Assembly (NCBI GenBank): GCA_045121595.1
Contig: JBGVGI010000098.1
Location: 1-48,898 of the forward strand
DNA length: 48,898 bases
DNA from: Fumia sp045121595
GTDB taxonomy: Bacteria > Bacillota > Clostridia > Oscillospirales > Ruminococcaceae
Direction of reading: 5' to 3'
This document shows positions 15,991 through 24,039 of the stretch, one piece after another (the first letter of the stretch is position 1; each line of letters begins with the position of its first letter). The notes beneath the pieces were generated by a model. That model had not been told where the DNA came from and made no database searches. It saw nothing but the letters and a program-made list of their open reading frames with translations. Both the position numbers and the translations under genes were made by a program.

Positions 15991-17472
15991 ATGACAAGGG
16001 TTGGATTTGATAACGAAAAATATCTGAAAATGCAATCGGAACATATTATGAGCCGTATTGCCAAATTTGATAACAAGCTTTATCTTGAATTTGGCGGTAA
16101 GCTTTTTGACGACTATCATGCTTCCAGAGTTTTGCCTGGGTTTGCTCCCGACAGTAAAATAAAGTTGCTTGAACAGTTAAAAGACGATGCCGAGATGATT
16201 ATCGTTATCAATGCTTCGGATATTGAAAAGAATAAAGTCCGCGGTGACCTTGGCATTACTTATGATGCTGACGTTTTAAGACTTATTGATGCTTTCAGAG
16301 GAATAGGTCTTTACGTTGGAAGTGTTGTAATTACTCAGTATTCGGGACAGACTTCTTCGGAAAACTTCCGTAAAAAGCTTGAAAACTTAGGTATTAAGGT
16401 TTATTGCCATTATTCTATCGCAGGTTATCCTGCAAATATCCCCCTTATTGTAAGTGACGAAGGCTTCGGCAAGAATGAATATATAGAAACCGAAAGACCC
16501 CTTGTTATCATTACTGCTCCCGGACCGGGAAGCGGAAAAATGGCAACCTGCCTTTCTCAGCTTTACCACGAATATAAAAGAGGTACTAAAGCAGGTTATG
16601 CAAAATTTGAAACTTTCCCTATATGGAATCTTCCTTTGAAGCATCCTGTGAATCTTGCTTATGAAGCGGCAACTGCTGATTTGAACGACGTCAATATGAT
16701 TGACCCGTTCCATCTTGAAGCTTATGGTGAGATTACCGTTAACTATAACCGTGACGTTGAGGTTTTCCCCGTTCTTAACGCAATTTTTGAAAAAATTACG
16801 GGTGAAAGTCCTTATAAATCTCCTACCGATATGGGAGTTAATATGGCAGGTAACTGCATCATTGACGATGAAGCGGTAAGCGATGCCTCTAAGCAGGAAA
16901 TTGTAAGACGTTATTATCAGGCGCTTTGCGACCGCAGACTCAGCAGAGTAACCGACGAAACGGTTGCAAAAGTTGAACTCCTTATGAATCAGGCAGGAGT
17001 GGACGCAGGTATCCGAAGCGTTGCAACGGCGGCAACTTCGGTTGCTGAGGAATCAGGAAATCCTGCGGCAGCTATTGAACTTCCCGATGGTACTGTTGTT
17101 ACGGGCAAAACTTCTTCTTTGCTCGGGGCGTCTTCGGCGGCACTTTTGAATGCACTTAAAGTGCTTGGCGGTATTGATGACATTCATCTTATCTCACCGA
17201 CTATTATCGAGCCCATTCAGGACCTTAAAGTAAACCATCTTGGTAACAACAACCCAAGACTTCATATGGATGAAACTTTATTGGCTCTTGCAATTGCTGC
17301 GGCTACAAATCCCGTTGCGGAGACTGCGATGCATCAGCTTGAAAAACTTAAAGGCTGTGAGGCGCATTCTTCGGTGCTTTTATCTCAGGTAGACGTTTCG
17401 GTTTACAAAAAACTCGGTATGAATCTCACCTGTGAGGCTCAGTATCAGACCAAAAAACTTTATCACAAATAA
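15991..17472 (+). CDS. DUF1846 family protein, 493 residues
   Basis: The full-length match to the DUF1846 family is recognised from the start (RVGFDNEKYLKMQSEHI), the long N-terminal half with YLEFGGKLFDDYHASRVLPG, and ITAPGPGSGKMATCLSQLY, which resembles a phosphate-binding loop. The latter part contains an acidic helix and IRSVATAATSVAEESGNPAA. Family structures show a Rossmann-like core, but the reaction is not established. The GPGSGK segment suggests nucleotide or phosphate binding, which is inference. The length is typical (about 490-500). The ATG follows AAAGGA. Monocistronic, with promoter and terminator. Confidence 0.92.
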   Translation: MTRVGFDNEKYLKMQSEHIMSRIAKFDNKLYLEFGGKLFDDYHASRVLPGFAPDSKIKLLEQLKDDAEMIIVINASDIEKNKVRGDLGITYDADVLRLIDAFRGIGLYVGSVVITQYSGQTSSENFRKKLENLGIKVYCHYSIAGYPANIPLIVSDEGFGKNEYIETERPLVIITAPGPGSGKMATCLSQLYHEYKRGTKAGYAKFETFPIWNLPLKHPVNLAYEAATADLNDVNMIDPFHLEAYGEITVNYNRDVEVFPVLNAIFEKITGESPYKSPTDMGVNMAGNCIIDDEAVSDASKQEIVRRYYQALCDRRLSRVTDETVAKVELLMNQAGVDAGIRSVATAATSVAEESGNPAAAIELPDGTVVTGKTSSLLGASSAALLNALKVLGGIDDIHLISPTIIEPIQDLKVNHLGNNNPRLHMDETLLALAIAAATNPVAETAMHQLEKLKGCEAHSSVLLSQVDVSVYKKLGMNLTCEAQYQTKKLYHK

Positions 17473-17474
17473 TA

Positions 17475-17503
17475 AAATGCTCCCTCTCGGGAGCATTTTT
17501 GTT
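17475..17503. terminator. Terminator between the DUF1846 gene and the PHP gene
   Basis: AAATGCTCCC/GGGAGCATTT with a TCTC loop and five T; the minus-strand gene stops right at its edge. Confidence 0.85.
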
Positions 17504-18305
17504 ATATTTCAATCTGTACGGGTTTTCTTTTTCTGAAATACGTGATATGCGTAAATCCTATTTCCTTTAATACTTTGATAGTTTCATCAATTCCGCGGCT
17601 CAAGTCGTTAGTATTGTGTGAGTCGGACCCTAAAGAAACCTTATCCCCTCCAAGACTTCTGTAAAGGGTTAATATCTCGCGGTTTGGAAGAGTTTCTTTG
17701 ATTTTCTGTCTTAAACCGCTTGTGTTTACTTCAAGGGAAATTCCCATATCGATAACTGCTTTTAAAATTGCGGTGATTTTATCCAAATAATCAGAAACAG
17801 AAGCGTTGCGTTTATAATCGCCTACGACGTATCTGAAAGGATAAGTGATATGAGCTATAACGTCAATATCGGCGTAGAGAACAGTTTTTAAAACAGAGTC
17901 GAAATATCCGTTTAAATAGTTTGCGATTTCTTCATCGGTGAGGGTGGAACAATCCATAAAATAAAAGTCTTCACCGGTGGGGGAGTTGTGATAGGAGCCT
18001 ATTACAACGTCGTAGTCGCAAAGGGTAAGCATCTTTTTTGCATCCTCAGGATAATCAATAGCTTCACCAAGCTCTATCCCCGTGAGAAATTCGCAGGTTG
18101 TTTTATTTTCGTTTCTGAATTTTTCCATAGCTTTGACAGAGTTACTGACTACCTTGATGCATTCGTCAAGGTTTTTGCCGTCAAGGTCTGAATGGTCGGT
18201 TATCGCAAAAGCTTTTAAATTAAGTTCCTCGGCACGGCGACACATAGCTTCCACCGTGTCAACGGCATCAAAACTGAAATTTGAATGGTTATGGCAGTCT
18301 ACCAT
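17502..18305 (-). CDS. PHP-domain phosphatase, histidinol-phosphatase (HisJ) type
   Basis: Polymerase-and-histidinol-phosphatase fold with the metal-binding motifs DCHNHSNFS at the N terminus, AITDHSD near residue 40, GIELGE, an SYHNS histidine and the late SLGSDSHN. The length of 267 matches HisJ/HisK-type histidinol-phosphatases. No his genes are nearby, so the substrate (histidinol phosphate or another phosphoester) is not fixed by context. I place the start at ATG 18305, six bases after AGAGGA; an in-frame TTG at 18323 would put the ribosome site inside the gene. It is divergent from the GNAT gene. Confidence 0.85.
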   Translation of the reverse strand: MVDCHNHSNFSFDAVDTVEAMCRRAEELNLKAFAITDHSDLDGKNLDECIKVVSNSVKAMEKFRNENKTTCEFLTGIELGEAIDYPEDAKKMLTLCDYDVVIGSYHNSPTGEDFYFMDCSTLTDEEIANYLNGYFDSVLKTVLYADIDVIAHITYPFRYVVGDYKRNASVSDYLDKITAILKAVIDMGISLEVNTSGLRQKIKETLPNREILTLYRSLGGDKVSLGSDSHNTNDLSRGIDETIKVLKEIGFTHITYFRKRKPVQIEI

Positions 18306-18347
18306 CGTTATTCCTCTTTTCAAAACTGTTTTTTAATGTTAAAATAA

Positions 18348-18376
18348 AGTATACCATATTTTAAAAAAGGGTGCAA
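18348..18376 (-). promoter_or_regulatory. Promoter of the PHP gene
   Basis: On the minus strand: TTGCAC (18376-18371), 17 bp, TATACT (18353-18348), with TGG before the -10. It overlaps the ribosome-site region of the divergent GNAT gene. Confidence 0.7.
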
Positions 18377-18380
18377 CAAT

Positions 18381-18908
18381 ATGAAACATACAGGTACGCT
18401 TTTACTTGAAACCGAAAGACTTGTTTTAAGGCGTTTTACAAAAGAAGATATCCTCCCCGTTTTTAATAACTGGTCGGGAAATCCAGAGGTCACAAAATAT
18501 CTTCTCTGGAGTTACCATAAAACAGAAAAAGAAACGGCAAGGTTTTTAAAAAAATATATAAGGCAATACTATAAAAAGGATTTTTATGTCTGGGCGGTCG
18601 AAAGAAAAGAAGACGGAGAGGTCATAGGAACGGTTGACGCTACCGTTTTTAAAAGCAAGGCGGAAATCGGTTATTGCTTTGGCGAAAAGTTTTGGAAAAA
18701 AGGTTACGCCTTCGAATCACTTTCAAAAATGATTGAATTTTTTAAGGAAATCGGTTGTGACTGTTTCGGTGCAACCTGTGCCGTTGAGAATGAATCATCC
18801 GCAAAATTGCTTATGAGATTGGGCTTTGTAAAGGAAAATTCCGATACTGTATCTTACGTCGGAGAAAACGGATTTATAAAGTGTGAGGAATATGAATTAG
18901 GGTGTTGA
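18381..18908 (+). CDS. GNAT acetyltransferase, RimJ/RimL-like
   Basis: N-acetyltransferase of 175 residues. The opening LETERLVLRRFTKEDI is typical of the RimJ/RimL branch, which acetylates N termini of ribosomal proteins or small molecules. The acetyl-CoA loop lies around GEKFWKKGYAFE, and the C-terminal NESSAKLLMRLGFVKE is the usual motif B. The substrate cannot be told from the sequence. The ATG follows AAAAGGGTG. Its stop codon overlaps the next promoter, so it is transcribed alone. Confidence 0.9.
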   Translation: MKHTGTLLLETERLVLRRFTKEDILPVFNNWSGNPEVTKYLLWSYHKTEKETARFLKKYIRQYYKKDFYVWAVERKEDGEVIGTVDATVFKSKAEIGYCFGEKFWKKGYAFESLSKMIEFFKEIGCDCFGATCAVENESSAKLLMRLGFVKENSDTVSYVGENGFIKCEEYELGC

Positions 18909-18933
18909 CTTTCTCACTGTAATGTGCTAAAAT
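18905..18933 (+). promoter_or_regulatory. Promoter of the yerC-type gene and methyltransferase
   Basis: TTGACT (18905-18910), 17 bp, TAAAAT (18928-18933) with an upstream TGTGC. Confidence 0.75.
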
Positions 18934-18982
18934 ACAGAATATAGGCAGTATTGTCCGTAAAAATAAAAAATGAGGTGTCATA

Positions 18983-19276
18983 ATGAACGACAAACTTAAA
19001 GGCTTTAACGTCGAATTTTTATTTAATGCAATTCTGAAACTTGAAACTATGGAAGAATGTTACGACTTTTTTGAGGATTTGTGCACTGTACAGGAGCTCA
19101 AGGCTTTGGCTCAGCGTATTCAGGTTGCAAAAATGCTCAGTGAAAACAGAGTTTACAGTGATATAGTAAGTGAAACCGGTGCAAGTACAGCTACTATCAG
19201 CCGTGTTAACCGTTCTTTGCATTATGGTTGCGACGGTTACGCAGTAGTGTTTGACCGCTTGAAAGAAGATGAGTAA
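18983..19276 (+). CDS. YerC/YecD family TrpR-related DNA-binding protein
   Basis: A 97-residue TrpR-superfamily protein. The helix-turn-helix is within LKALAQRIQVAKMLSENRVY and the recognition part TGASTATISRVNRSLHYG, both characteristic of the YerC/YecD family. It lacks the tryptophan pocket context of TrpR, and the effector is unknown. It overlaps the methyltransferase start by 8 nt (stop TAA 19274-19276, next ATG 19269), which suggests translational coupling. Confidence 0.92.
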   Translation: MNDKLKGFNVEFLFNAILKLETMEECYDFFEDLCTVQELKALAQRIQVAKMLSENRVYSDIVSETGASTATISRVNRSLHYGCDGYAVVFDRLKEDE

Positions 19277-20015
19277 TTACGGGGATTTTGCACCCGTCTA
19301 TGACCTTCTTACGTCGGATATCGACTATAAAAGACGTGCGGAGTATTTCGACAACGTTATTTTAAAACACGGTGGATTTCACGGGATTTTGCTTGATCTG
19401 GGTTGCGGTACGGGTAAGCTCAGTGAAGAGTTTGATACCTTGGGATACGACGTAATCGGTGTTGATAATTCTGAGGAAATGCTTAACGTTGCCCTCGATA
19501 AAAAGGTCGAAAACGGCAAGGATATCATCTATATCAATCAGGATATGACGGAGCTTGATTTGTTTGGTACAGTTGACGTTGCGGTATCTGCACTCGACAG
19601 TCTTAATCATCTTACCGATTATGATGATTTTTGCAAGGCTTTGAAAAAAGTTTCGCTTTTTCTCCATCCCGACGGCGTATTTGTGTTTGACGTGAACACT
19701 GTTTTCAAGCACCGAGAAATCCTTGCAGATAATACCTTCGTGTATGATTACGGGGACGTTTACTGCGTGTGGCAGAATACTCTTTCTGAGAATACGGTTT
19801 CAATGAATCTTGATATCTTCGTTTCAGAAGACGGGGAAGGGTACGAAAGGCTCGAGGACAGTTTCTCCGAAAGAGCTTATACCGAAGAAGAGATAGAAAA
19901 AGCACTTAAAATGGCAGGACTTTCCGTCTGTGCTGTATATGGAGAGGATTCGTTTGATTCTCCCGAAGAAAATGAACAAAGATTAATTTACGTCACAAAA
20001 CATAGCTGTCTATAA
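19269..20015 (+). CDS. Class I SAM-dependent methyltransferase
   Basis: A 248-residue Rossmann methyltransferase. Motif I is LLDLGCGTGKLSEEF (about residues 40-55), the acidic ribose-binding residue lies in VIGVDNSEEML, and post-motif features include SALDSLNHL and LHPDGVFVFDVN. The N-terminal YGDFAPVYDLLTSDIDY is typical of the YqeM/CmoA-like branch. The substrate is unknown. It is coupled to the upstream yerC-type gene, and its stop codon sits in the loop of the following terminator. Confidence 0.9.
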   Translation: MSNYGDFAPVYDLLTSDIDYKRRAEYFDNVILKHGGFHGILLDLGCGTGKLSEEFDTLGYDVIGVDNSEEMLNVALDKKVENGKDIIYINQDMTELDLFGTVDVAVSALDSLNHLTDYDDFCKALKKVSLFLHPDGVFVFDVNTVFKHREILADNTFVYDYGDVYCVWQNTLSENTVSMNLDIFVSEDGEGYERLEDSFSERAYTEEEIEKALKMAGLSVCAVYGEDSFDSPEENEQRLIYVTKHSCL

Positions 20016-20031
20016 AAGACAGCTATTTTTG
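20003..20031 (+). terminator. Intrinsic terminator overlapping the methyltransferase stop codon
   Basis: TAGCTGTC (20003-20010)/GACAGCTA (20018-20025), then T5; TAA at 20013-20015 is in the loop. Confidence 0.75.
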
Positions 20032-20048
20032 AATAGAAAGGGATTTTT

Positions 20049-20930
20049 ATGGCACGTTTAACGAGAGCTATTTCACGCGACGGTTCTGTAATGGCAATTG
20101 CCGTTGATTCGACTGATATTGCGGGGAGAATAGAAAATATTCATAAAACTTCTGCAGTTGTTACTGCGGCAACGGGGAGACTTGCTACTGCAGCTTCAAT
20201 AATGGGCAGTATGCTTAAAGGGGAAAACGATACCGTTACTTTAAGACTTAATGGTGGAGGACCTGTTGGTTCGATTATTGCCGTTGCCGACAGTAACGGC
20301 AACGTAAAAGCTTATCCTGCAAATCCCGTGGTTGAACTTCCGTTGAATGCTAAAGGCAAACTTGACGTTGCAGGTGCCGTTGGTACTGACGGATATCTTA
20401 GCGTTGTCCGTGATCTCGGACTTAAAGAGCCTTACGTTGGACAGACTCCGATAGTTTCAGGCGAAATCGCAGAGGACGTTACAAATTACTATGCCGTGAG
20501 TGAACAGGTACCTACCGTTTGTGCACTTGGGGTTTTGGTTAACCCTGATCTTACCGTTAAAGCGGCAGGCGGTTTTCTCGTTCAGCTTCTTCCTTTTGCG
20601 GATGAAGGCGCAATCGAAGTTATCGAGAAAAACATAAACGGAATTAAACCCGTTTCAACTATGATAGAAGAGGGAATGACTCCTCCTGATATCTGCAAGC
20701 TTTTGCTCGATGGACTGGAACCGGAAATTTTAGATGAAGCAATGCCCGTTTACCGTTGCGACTGCAGTAAAGAAAGAGTTGAACGCGCCCTTATAAGTAT
20801 GGGAAGGGAACAACTTGAAGATATTATTAATGAAGATAACGGTACTGAAGTTTGCTGTCACTTCTGCGACAAGAAATATAAATATACGTCAGAAGACCTT
20901 GTGAAACTTCTGAAAAATGCTATGCGATAG
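20049..20930 (+). CDS. hslO: Redox-regulated chaperone Hsp33
   Basis: Hsp33 is a cytosolic holdase that is switched on by oxidative unfolding. The C-terminal zinc switch is complete: CDC in YRCDCSKERVERAL (CxC) and CHFC in VCCHFCDKKYKY (CxxC), about residues 236-275. The N-terminal core (AISRDGSVMAIAVDSTDI; GRLATAASIMGSMLKGE) and length of 293 are normal. An extra Cys precedes the CxxC. The ATG at 20049 follows AAAGGGA. ymdB starts 9 bp after the stop, so the two genes form an operon. Confidence 0.97.
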   Translation: MARLTRAISRDGSVMAIAVDSTDIAGRIENIHKTSAVVTAATGRLATAASIMGSMLKGENDTVTLRLNGGGPVGSIIAVADSNGNVKAYPANPVVELPLNAKGKLDVAGAVGTDGYLSVVRDLGLKEPYVGQTPIVSGEIAEDVTNYYAVSEQVPTVCALGVLVNPDLTVKAAGGFLVQLLPFADEGAIEVIEKNINGIKPVSTMIEEGMTPPDICKLLLDGLEPEILDEAMPVYRCDCSKERVERALISMGREQLEDIINEDNGTEVCCHFCDKKYKYTSEDLVKLLKNAMR

Positions 20931-20939
20931 GAATTTGTT

Positions 20940-21707
20940 ATGAAAGTATTTGTTATTGGTGACGTTGTAAGTCAGCAGGGTTGCGATTTTTTAAGAAAAA
21001 AACTCCCTGATTTCAAAAGGGAAAACGGAATAGACGTGGTTATCGCAAACGGCGAGAACTCTGCCGTGGGGAATGGAATTCTTCCGCATTCTGCCGATTT
21101 TCTTTTTGATAGTGGAGTTGACGTGATAACGGGCGGCAACCATATTTTTAAAAGAAGAGAAATTCACGAGTATATAGAGGACCATCCTAACCTTATTCGT
21201 CCTGCCAATTATCCTGACTCCTGCTATGGGAATGGATATTTCGTTCTTGACGGAGGCCCGTGGAAACTTTGCGTGATAAACCTTTTGGGACAAGTGTATA
21301 TGGACCCTATGGAATGCCCGTTTAAGACCTGCGACAAGATTTTAGAGGAAGTCGAAGCCGATTTTTATATCGTAGATTTTCACGCCGAGGCAACGGGTGA
21401 AAAAATGGCTTTAGGATATTATCTCGACGGAAGGGTTTCGGCAGTTGTTGGAACTCATACCCACGTACAGACTGCCGATGAACAGATTTTGCCTAACGGC
21501 ACGGGATATATTTCCGACCTTGGTATGACGGGACCCATTCAGTCAATACTCGGAATAACTCCTGAAAATATCGTGAGAAAGATGACCACAAGACTTCCAA
21601 CAAGGTTTGTAGTGCCTGATACGGAGTGTAAAATGGAGGGCGTAGTGCTCGAATTAGATCGAAAAACTGGCAAATGTACCAAAATTGAACGCAAAAAACT
21701 CGCATAA
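20940..21707 (+). CDS. ymdB: YmdB family metallophosphoesterase (2',3'-cAMP phosphodiesterase type)
   Basis: TIGR00282 family, 255 residues. Metal ligands are seen in IGDVVSQQG (Asp), IANGENSA (Asn/Glu), GGNHIFKRREI (Asn-His), VDFHAEATGEK (His) and GTHTHVQTADEQ (His). In B. subtilis YmdB is a cyclic-nucleotide phosphodiesterase that affects biofilm and nanotube formation and lies directly before spoVS, the same order as here. It is in an operon with hslO; spoVS has its own promoter. Confidence 0.95.
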   Translation: MKVFVIGDVVSQQGCDFLRKKLPDFKRENGIDVVIANGENSAVGNGILPHSADFLFDSGVDVITGGNHIFKRREIHEYIEDHPNLIRPANYPDSCYGNGYFVLDGGPWKLCVINLLGQVYMDPMECPFKTCDKILEEVEADFYIVDFHAEATGEKMALGYYLDGRVSAVVGTHTHVQTADEQILPNGTGYISDLGMTGPIQSILGITPENIVRKMTTRLPTRFVVPDTECKMEGVVLELDRKTGKCTKIERKKLA

Positions 21708-21729
21708 TTCACAAATATTTCGAAAACTA

Positions 21730-21758
21730 TTGAAAATTTTGTTAATTTATAATATAAT
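21730..21758 (+). promoter_or_regulatory. spoVS: Promoter of spoVS
   Basis: TTGAAA (21730-21735), 17 bp, TATAAT (21753-21758). This is the vegetative sigma-A pattern; in B. subtilis spoVS is driven by sigma-H, whose pattern I do not see. Confidence 0.7.
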
Positions 21759-21811
21759 TTTATTAGATTTGTGCAAAATTTAACAAAATTTATTATCAGG
21801 AGGGGAATTCA

Positions 21812-22072
21812 ATGGATGTATTAAAGGTTTCTGCAAAGTCCATCCCCAATTCAGTAGCGGGTGCTATTGCAGGTGTTATCAGAGAGAAAGGTGCAGTTGA
21901 AATTCAGGCTGTTGGCGCAGGTGCTGCTAATCAGGCTATCAAATCTGTAGCTATTGCACGTGGTTATCTCGCACCCACCGGTATTGACTTGGTGTGTGTA
22001 CCTGCCTTTGCCAATGTGGAAATTGATGGTTCCGAACGTACTGCTATAAAACTTATTGTTGAACCCAGATAA
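21812..22072 (+). CDS. spoVS: Stage V sporulation protein S
   Basis: The 86-residue SpoVS is recognised along its whole length (MDVLKVSAKSIPNSVAGAIA, then GAGAANQAIKSVAIARGY, PAFANVEIDGSERTAIKL). It has an Alba-like fold and in B. subtilis it is needed for late sporulation and affects septation. It also occurs in non-sporulating bacteria, so it does not prove spore formation. The ribosome site AGGAGGGG is very strong. Monocistronic. Confidence 0.97.
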   Translation: MDVLKVSAKSIPNSVAGAIAGVIREKGAVEIQAVGAGAANQAIKSVAIARGYLAPTGIDLVCVPAFANVEIDGSERTAIKLIVEPR

Positions 22073-22080
22073 TTTTTGAA

Positions 22081-22114
22081 AAAGAGGTGGTTTTACCACC
22101 TCTTTTGATTTTTC
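22081..22114 (+). terminator. Intrinsic terminator after spoVS
   Basis: AGAGGTGGT/ACCACCTCT with a 3-nt loop and a T-rich tail. Confidence 0.85.
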
Positions 22115-22116
22115 TC

Positions 22117-22145
22117 TTGACCTTATCGGATAAAAGATATATAAT
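22117..22145 (+). promoter_or_regulatory. pduL: Promoter of pduL
   Basis: TTGACC (22117-22122), 17 bp, TATAAT (22140-22145). Confidence 0.8.
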
Positions 22146-22177
22146 AAAGGAAGTAATTTTAAACGGAGGAAATAAAA

Positions 22178-22753
22178 ATGGCAAAAAAATTTATCGTAGA
22201 AACATCTGCAAGACATCTTCACGTGTCCAGAGAAGACTTTGAAGTTCTTTTCGGCGCAGACGCAAAACTTACAAACAAGAAAGACCTCTCTCAGCCCGGT
22301 CAGTTTGCTTGTGCTGAAAGAGTTACAGTAATTGGCCCTAAAGGTCAGCTTACAGCTTCCATCCTTGGCCCTGAAAGACCTTCTACTCAGGTTGAAATCA
22401 GTGCTTCCGATGCACGTACACTCGGCGTGGTTGCTCCTATCCGTGAATCCGGTGACGTAAAAGGTTCTGCAGGTTGTAAACTCGTAGGTCCCTGCGGTGA
22501 AGTTGAACTTAAAGAAGGCGTTATCGTTGCAAAACGTCATATTCACTTCACACCTGCTGATGCAGCAGAACAGAACGTAAATGATAAAGATATCGTTTGG
22601 GTAAAAGTTGAAACTCCCGAAAGAAAGATCATCTTCGGTGACGTTGTTGTAAGAGTTCATGATAACTTTGCAGCAGCAATGCACCTCGACACAGACGAAG
22701 CAAACGCTGCAGGCTGTGCAGGTGAAGTTTACGGCGAAATCGTTAAACTTTAA
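22178..22753 (+). CDS. pduL: PduL-type phosphate acyltransferase
   Basis: Zinc-dependent phosphotransacylase that exchanges CoA and phosphate on acetyl or propanoyl groups. The two PduL domains are marked by SARHLHVS near the start and AKRHIHFTPADAAE at about residues 117-130, whose histidines bind zinc; MHLDTDEANAAG closes the protein. The length of 191 is short because it lacks the N-terminal encapsulation peptide of microcompartment PduL. No microcompartment genes are nearby. The likely role is cytosolic acetyl-CoA to acetyl phosphate, in place of Pta, for acetate/ATP formation. An acetate kinase is not in the window. Confidence 0.93.
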   Translation: MAKKFIVETSARHLHVSREDFEVLFGADAKLTNKKDLSQPGQFACAERVTVIGPKGQLTASILGPERPSTQVEISASDARTLGVVAPIRESGDVKGSAGCKLVGPCGEVELKEGVIVAKRHIHFTPADAAEQNVNDKDIVWVKVETPERKIIFGDVVVRVHDNFAAAMHLDTDEANAAGCAGEVYGEIVKL

Positions 22754-22758
22754 AAATT

Positions 22759-22787
22759 AAAAGCTCTGGGTTATCCCAGAGCTTTTT
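22759..22787. terminator. Bidirectional terminator between pduL and GNAT gene
   Basis: AAAAGCTCTGGG/CCCAGAGCTTTT with a TTAT loop; T-rich on both strands. Confidence 0.88.
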
Positions 22788-23262
22788 CCATTATATAATC
22801 GTCCATAACGTAACCGTTTCCTATATCGGTTACAACTGAATCAACGGTTTTAAATCCAAGTTTTTCGTAAACTTTTATCGAGTTTTCGTTATATTTGTTT
22901 ACGGTAAGATAAATACTTTCTTTGCCTGCCGATGCTTTTATTATTTCATTTAATAGGGAAGTACCGATTCTTTTACCTCTGTATTCTTTTAAAATGTAAA
23001 TCTTGCTCAGGAAAGTTTTGCTTTCTTCAAGCTTGTATGCCGAATATCCTGCGGGGATATCGTCATAATATGCAAGAAGATATATCGTATCGGAGTTTAT
23101 TTGTTTGCTTACTGCTTCTTTACTCTGGAATTTTTCAAGCATATAGTTTACCTGATTTTTACCTATGATACTGTCGTAATGCTCGTGCCAGATTTCACGC
23201 CCTAATGCTTCAATGGTAAGGATGTCATCTTCGGTGGATGCTTTTTTGATAACGAGACTCAT
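22771..23262 (-). CDS. GNAT acetyltransferase
   Basis: A 163-residue N-acetyltransferase. Acetyl-CoA binding motif A is LKEYRGKRIGTSLLNEI (R/Q-x-x-G-x-G/A type), and motif B is NENSIKVYEKLGFKTVDS. The N-terminal IWHEHYDSIIG and the GYSAYK strand fit spermidine- or small-molecule-acetylating GNATs; the substrate is open. The ATG at 23262 follows AAGGAAGGG on the minus strand. Its 3' end lies in the shared terminator. Confidence 0.9.
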   Translation of the reverse strand: MSLVIKKASTEDDILTIEALGREIWHEHYDSIIGKNQVNYMLEKFQSKEAVSKQINSDTIYLLAYYDDIPAGYSAYKLEESKTFLSKIYILKEYRGKRIGTSLLNEIIKASAGKESIYLTVNKYNENSIKVYEKLGFKTVDSVVTDIGNGYVMDDYIMEKALG

Positions 23263-23292
23263 TTAAACCCTTCCTTATATTAATATATATAC

Positions 23293-23320
23293 ATTTTATC
23301 ACAATTTCATTTTTTTGCAA
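23293..23320 (-). promoter_or_regulatory. Promoter of the GNAT gene
   Basis: On the minus strand: TTGCAA (23320-23315), 16 bp, TAAAAT (23298-23293). Confidence 0.55.
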
Positions 23321-23399
23321 TATTTTATGACATTTTATACAATAACTTATTGCTAAACAGGACGCAAGTTGACAATGTTAAGGAATTTTCAAAAAACAG

Positions 23400-23428
23400 T
23401 TGACAAGTAGCTTTTACTGTGATAAAAT
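23400..23428 (+). promoter_or_regulatory. Promoter of the rpmG-secE-nusG-rplK-rplA operon
   Basis: TTGACA (23400-23405), 17 bp, TAAAAT (23423-23428). The leader to rpmG is about 155 nt. Confidence 0.8.
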
Positions 23429-23469
23429 TGATATACCTCTAAAAGGGTTTATTTTTTTGTGCAAAAAAT

Positions 23470-23560
23470 TCGGGAGTAAAATCCCGCGGGGTAAAACCCA
23501 CCCAATCCGAAAAGGTTTTTAAACTTTTGAGAGAGTTCTCCTTTTTGAGGGAGGCAAACA
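23470..23560 (+). promoter_or_regulatory. Structured leader upstream of rpmG
   Basis: Two small hairpins follow each other with the same loop: CGGGA-GTAAAA-TCCCG (23471-23486), then GGG-GTAAAA-CCC right after it. A further weak stem GAGA/TCTC lies near 23530-23545. I do not recognise a described leader. It may bind a ribosomal protein or NusG, or only protect the mRNA. Confidence 0.35.
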
Positions 23561-23588
23561 CAGTCCGACTATACAGGAGGTGCCGAAG

Positions 23589-23738
23589 ATGAGGGTTAAA
23601 ATTACATTAGCTTGCACAGAGTGCAAACAGCGTAATTACAACACAATGAAAAACAAGAAGAACGATCCGGACAGGCTGGAAATGAACAAGTATTGTCGTT
23701 TCTGCAAAAAACACACGCTTCACAAGGAAACTAAGTAA
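23589..23738 (+). CDS. rpmG: Ribosomal protein bL33
   Basis: A 49-residue L33 with both zinc-binding CxxC pairs: CTEC near the N terminus and CRFC near the C terminus, so it is the zinc-containing (C+) form. MRVKITLACTECKQRNY and KYCRFCKKHTLHKETK are typical. The ATG at 23589 follows AGGAGGTG. It is the first gene of the operon with secE and nusG, the usual order in Firmicutes. Confidence 0.97.
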   Translation: MRVKITLACTECKQRNYNTMKNKKNDPDRLEMNKYCRFCKKHTLHKETK

Positions 23739-23759
23739 GCGGAGAGAGGAGATTTGATT

Positions 23760-24008
23760 ATGGCTGATAAAATTGCTGCAAAAGCTCCTGAAAAAGCCAA
23801 GAAGGAAAAGAAAGAAGGCGTATTTAAGAAGCTTTCTCGTTTCTTTAAGGATTTTCGAAGTGAGGCCAAAAAAATTGTTTGGCCATCTAAGAAGCAGGTT
23901 ATCAATAACACAATCATCGTTTTTATCGCGATGGGCGTAATTGGCGCAGCTATCTGGATTATTGATGCTTTGCTCGGTTTACTCAGACAGTTGACTTTGG
24001 GAATGTAA
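23760..24008 (+). CDS. secE: Preprotein translocase subunit SecE
   Basis: SecE clamps SecY in the membrane. The 82-residue protein has a Lys-rich cytosolic N terminus, the conserved amphipathic segment FRSEAKKIVWPSKKQVINN, and one transmembrane helix (about residues 52-76). The ATG at 23760 lies nine bases after GAGGAG; an in-frame TTG at 23754 is less likely. It lies between rpmG and nusG. Confidence 0.96.
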   Translation: MADKIAAKAPEKAKKEKKEGVFKKLSRFFKDFRSEAKKIVWPSKKQVINNTIIVFIAMGVIGAAIWIIDALLGLLRQLTLGM

Positions 24009-24039
24009 CAAAACGCTTTAATTTATCGGAGGTCTGATT

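Noticed and set aside
23369..23374. Second TTGACA upstream of rpmG
   Set aside because: No -10 hexamer at 16-18 bp; the TTGACA at 23400 fits much better.
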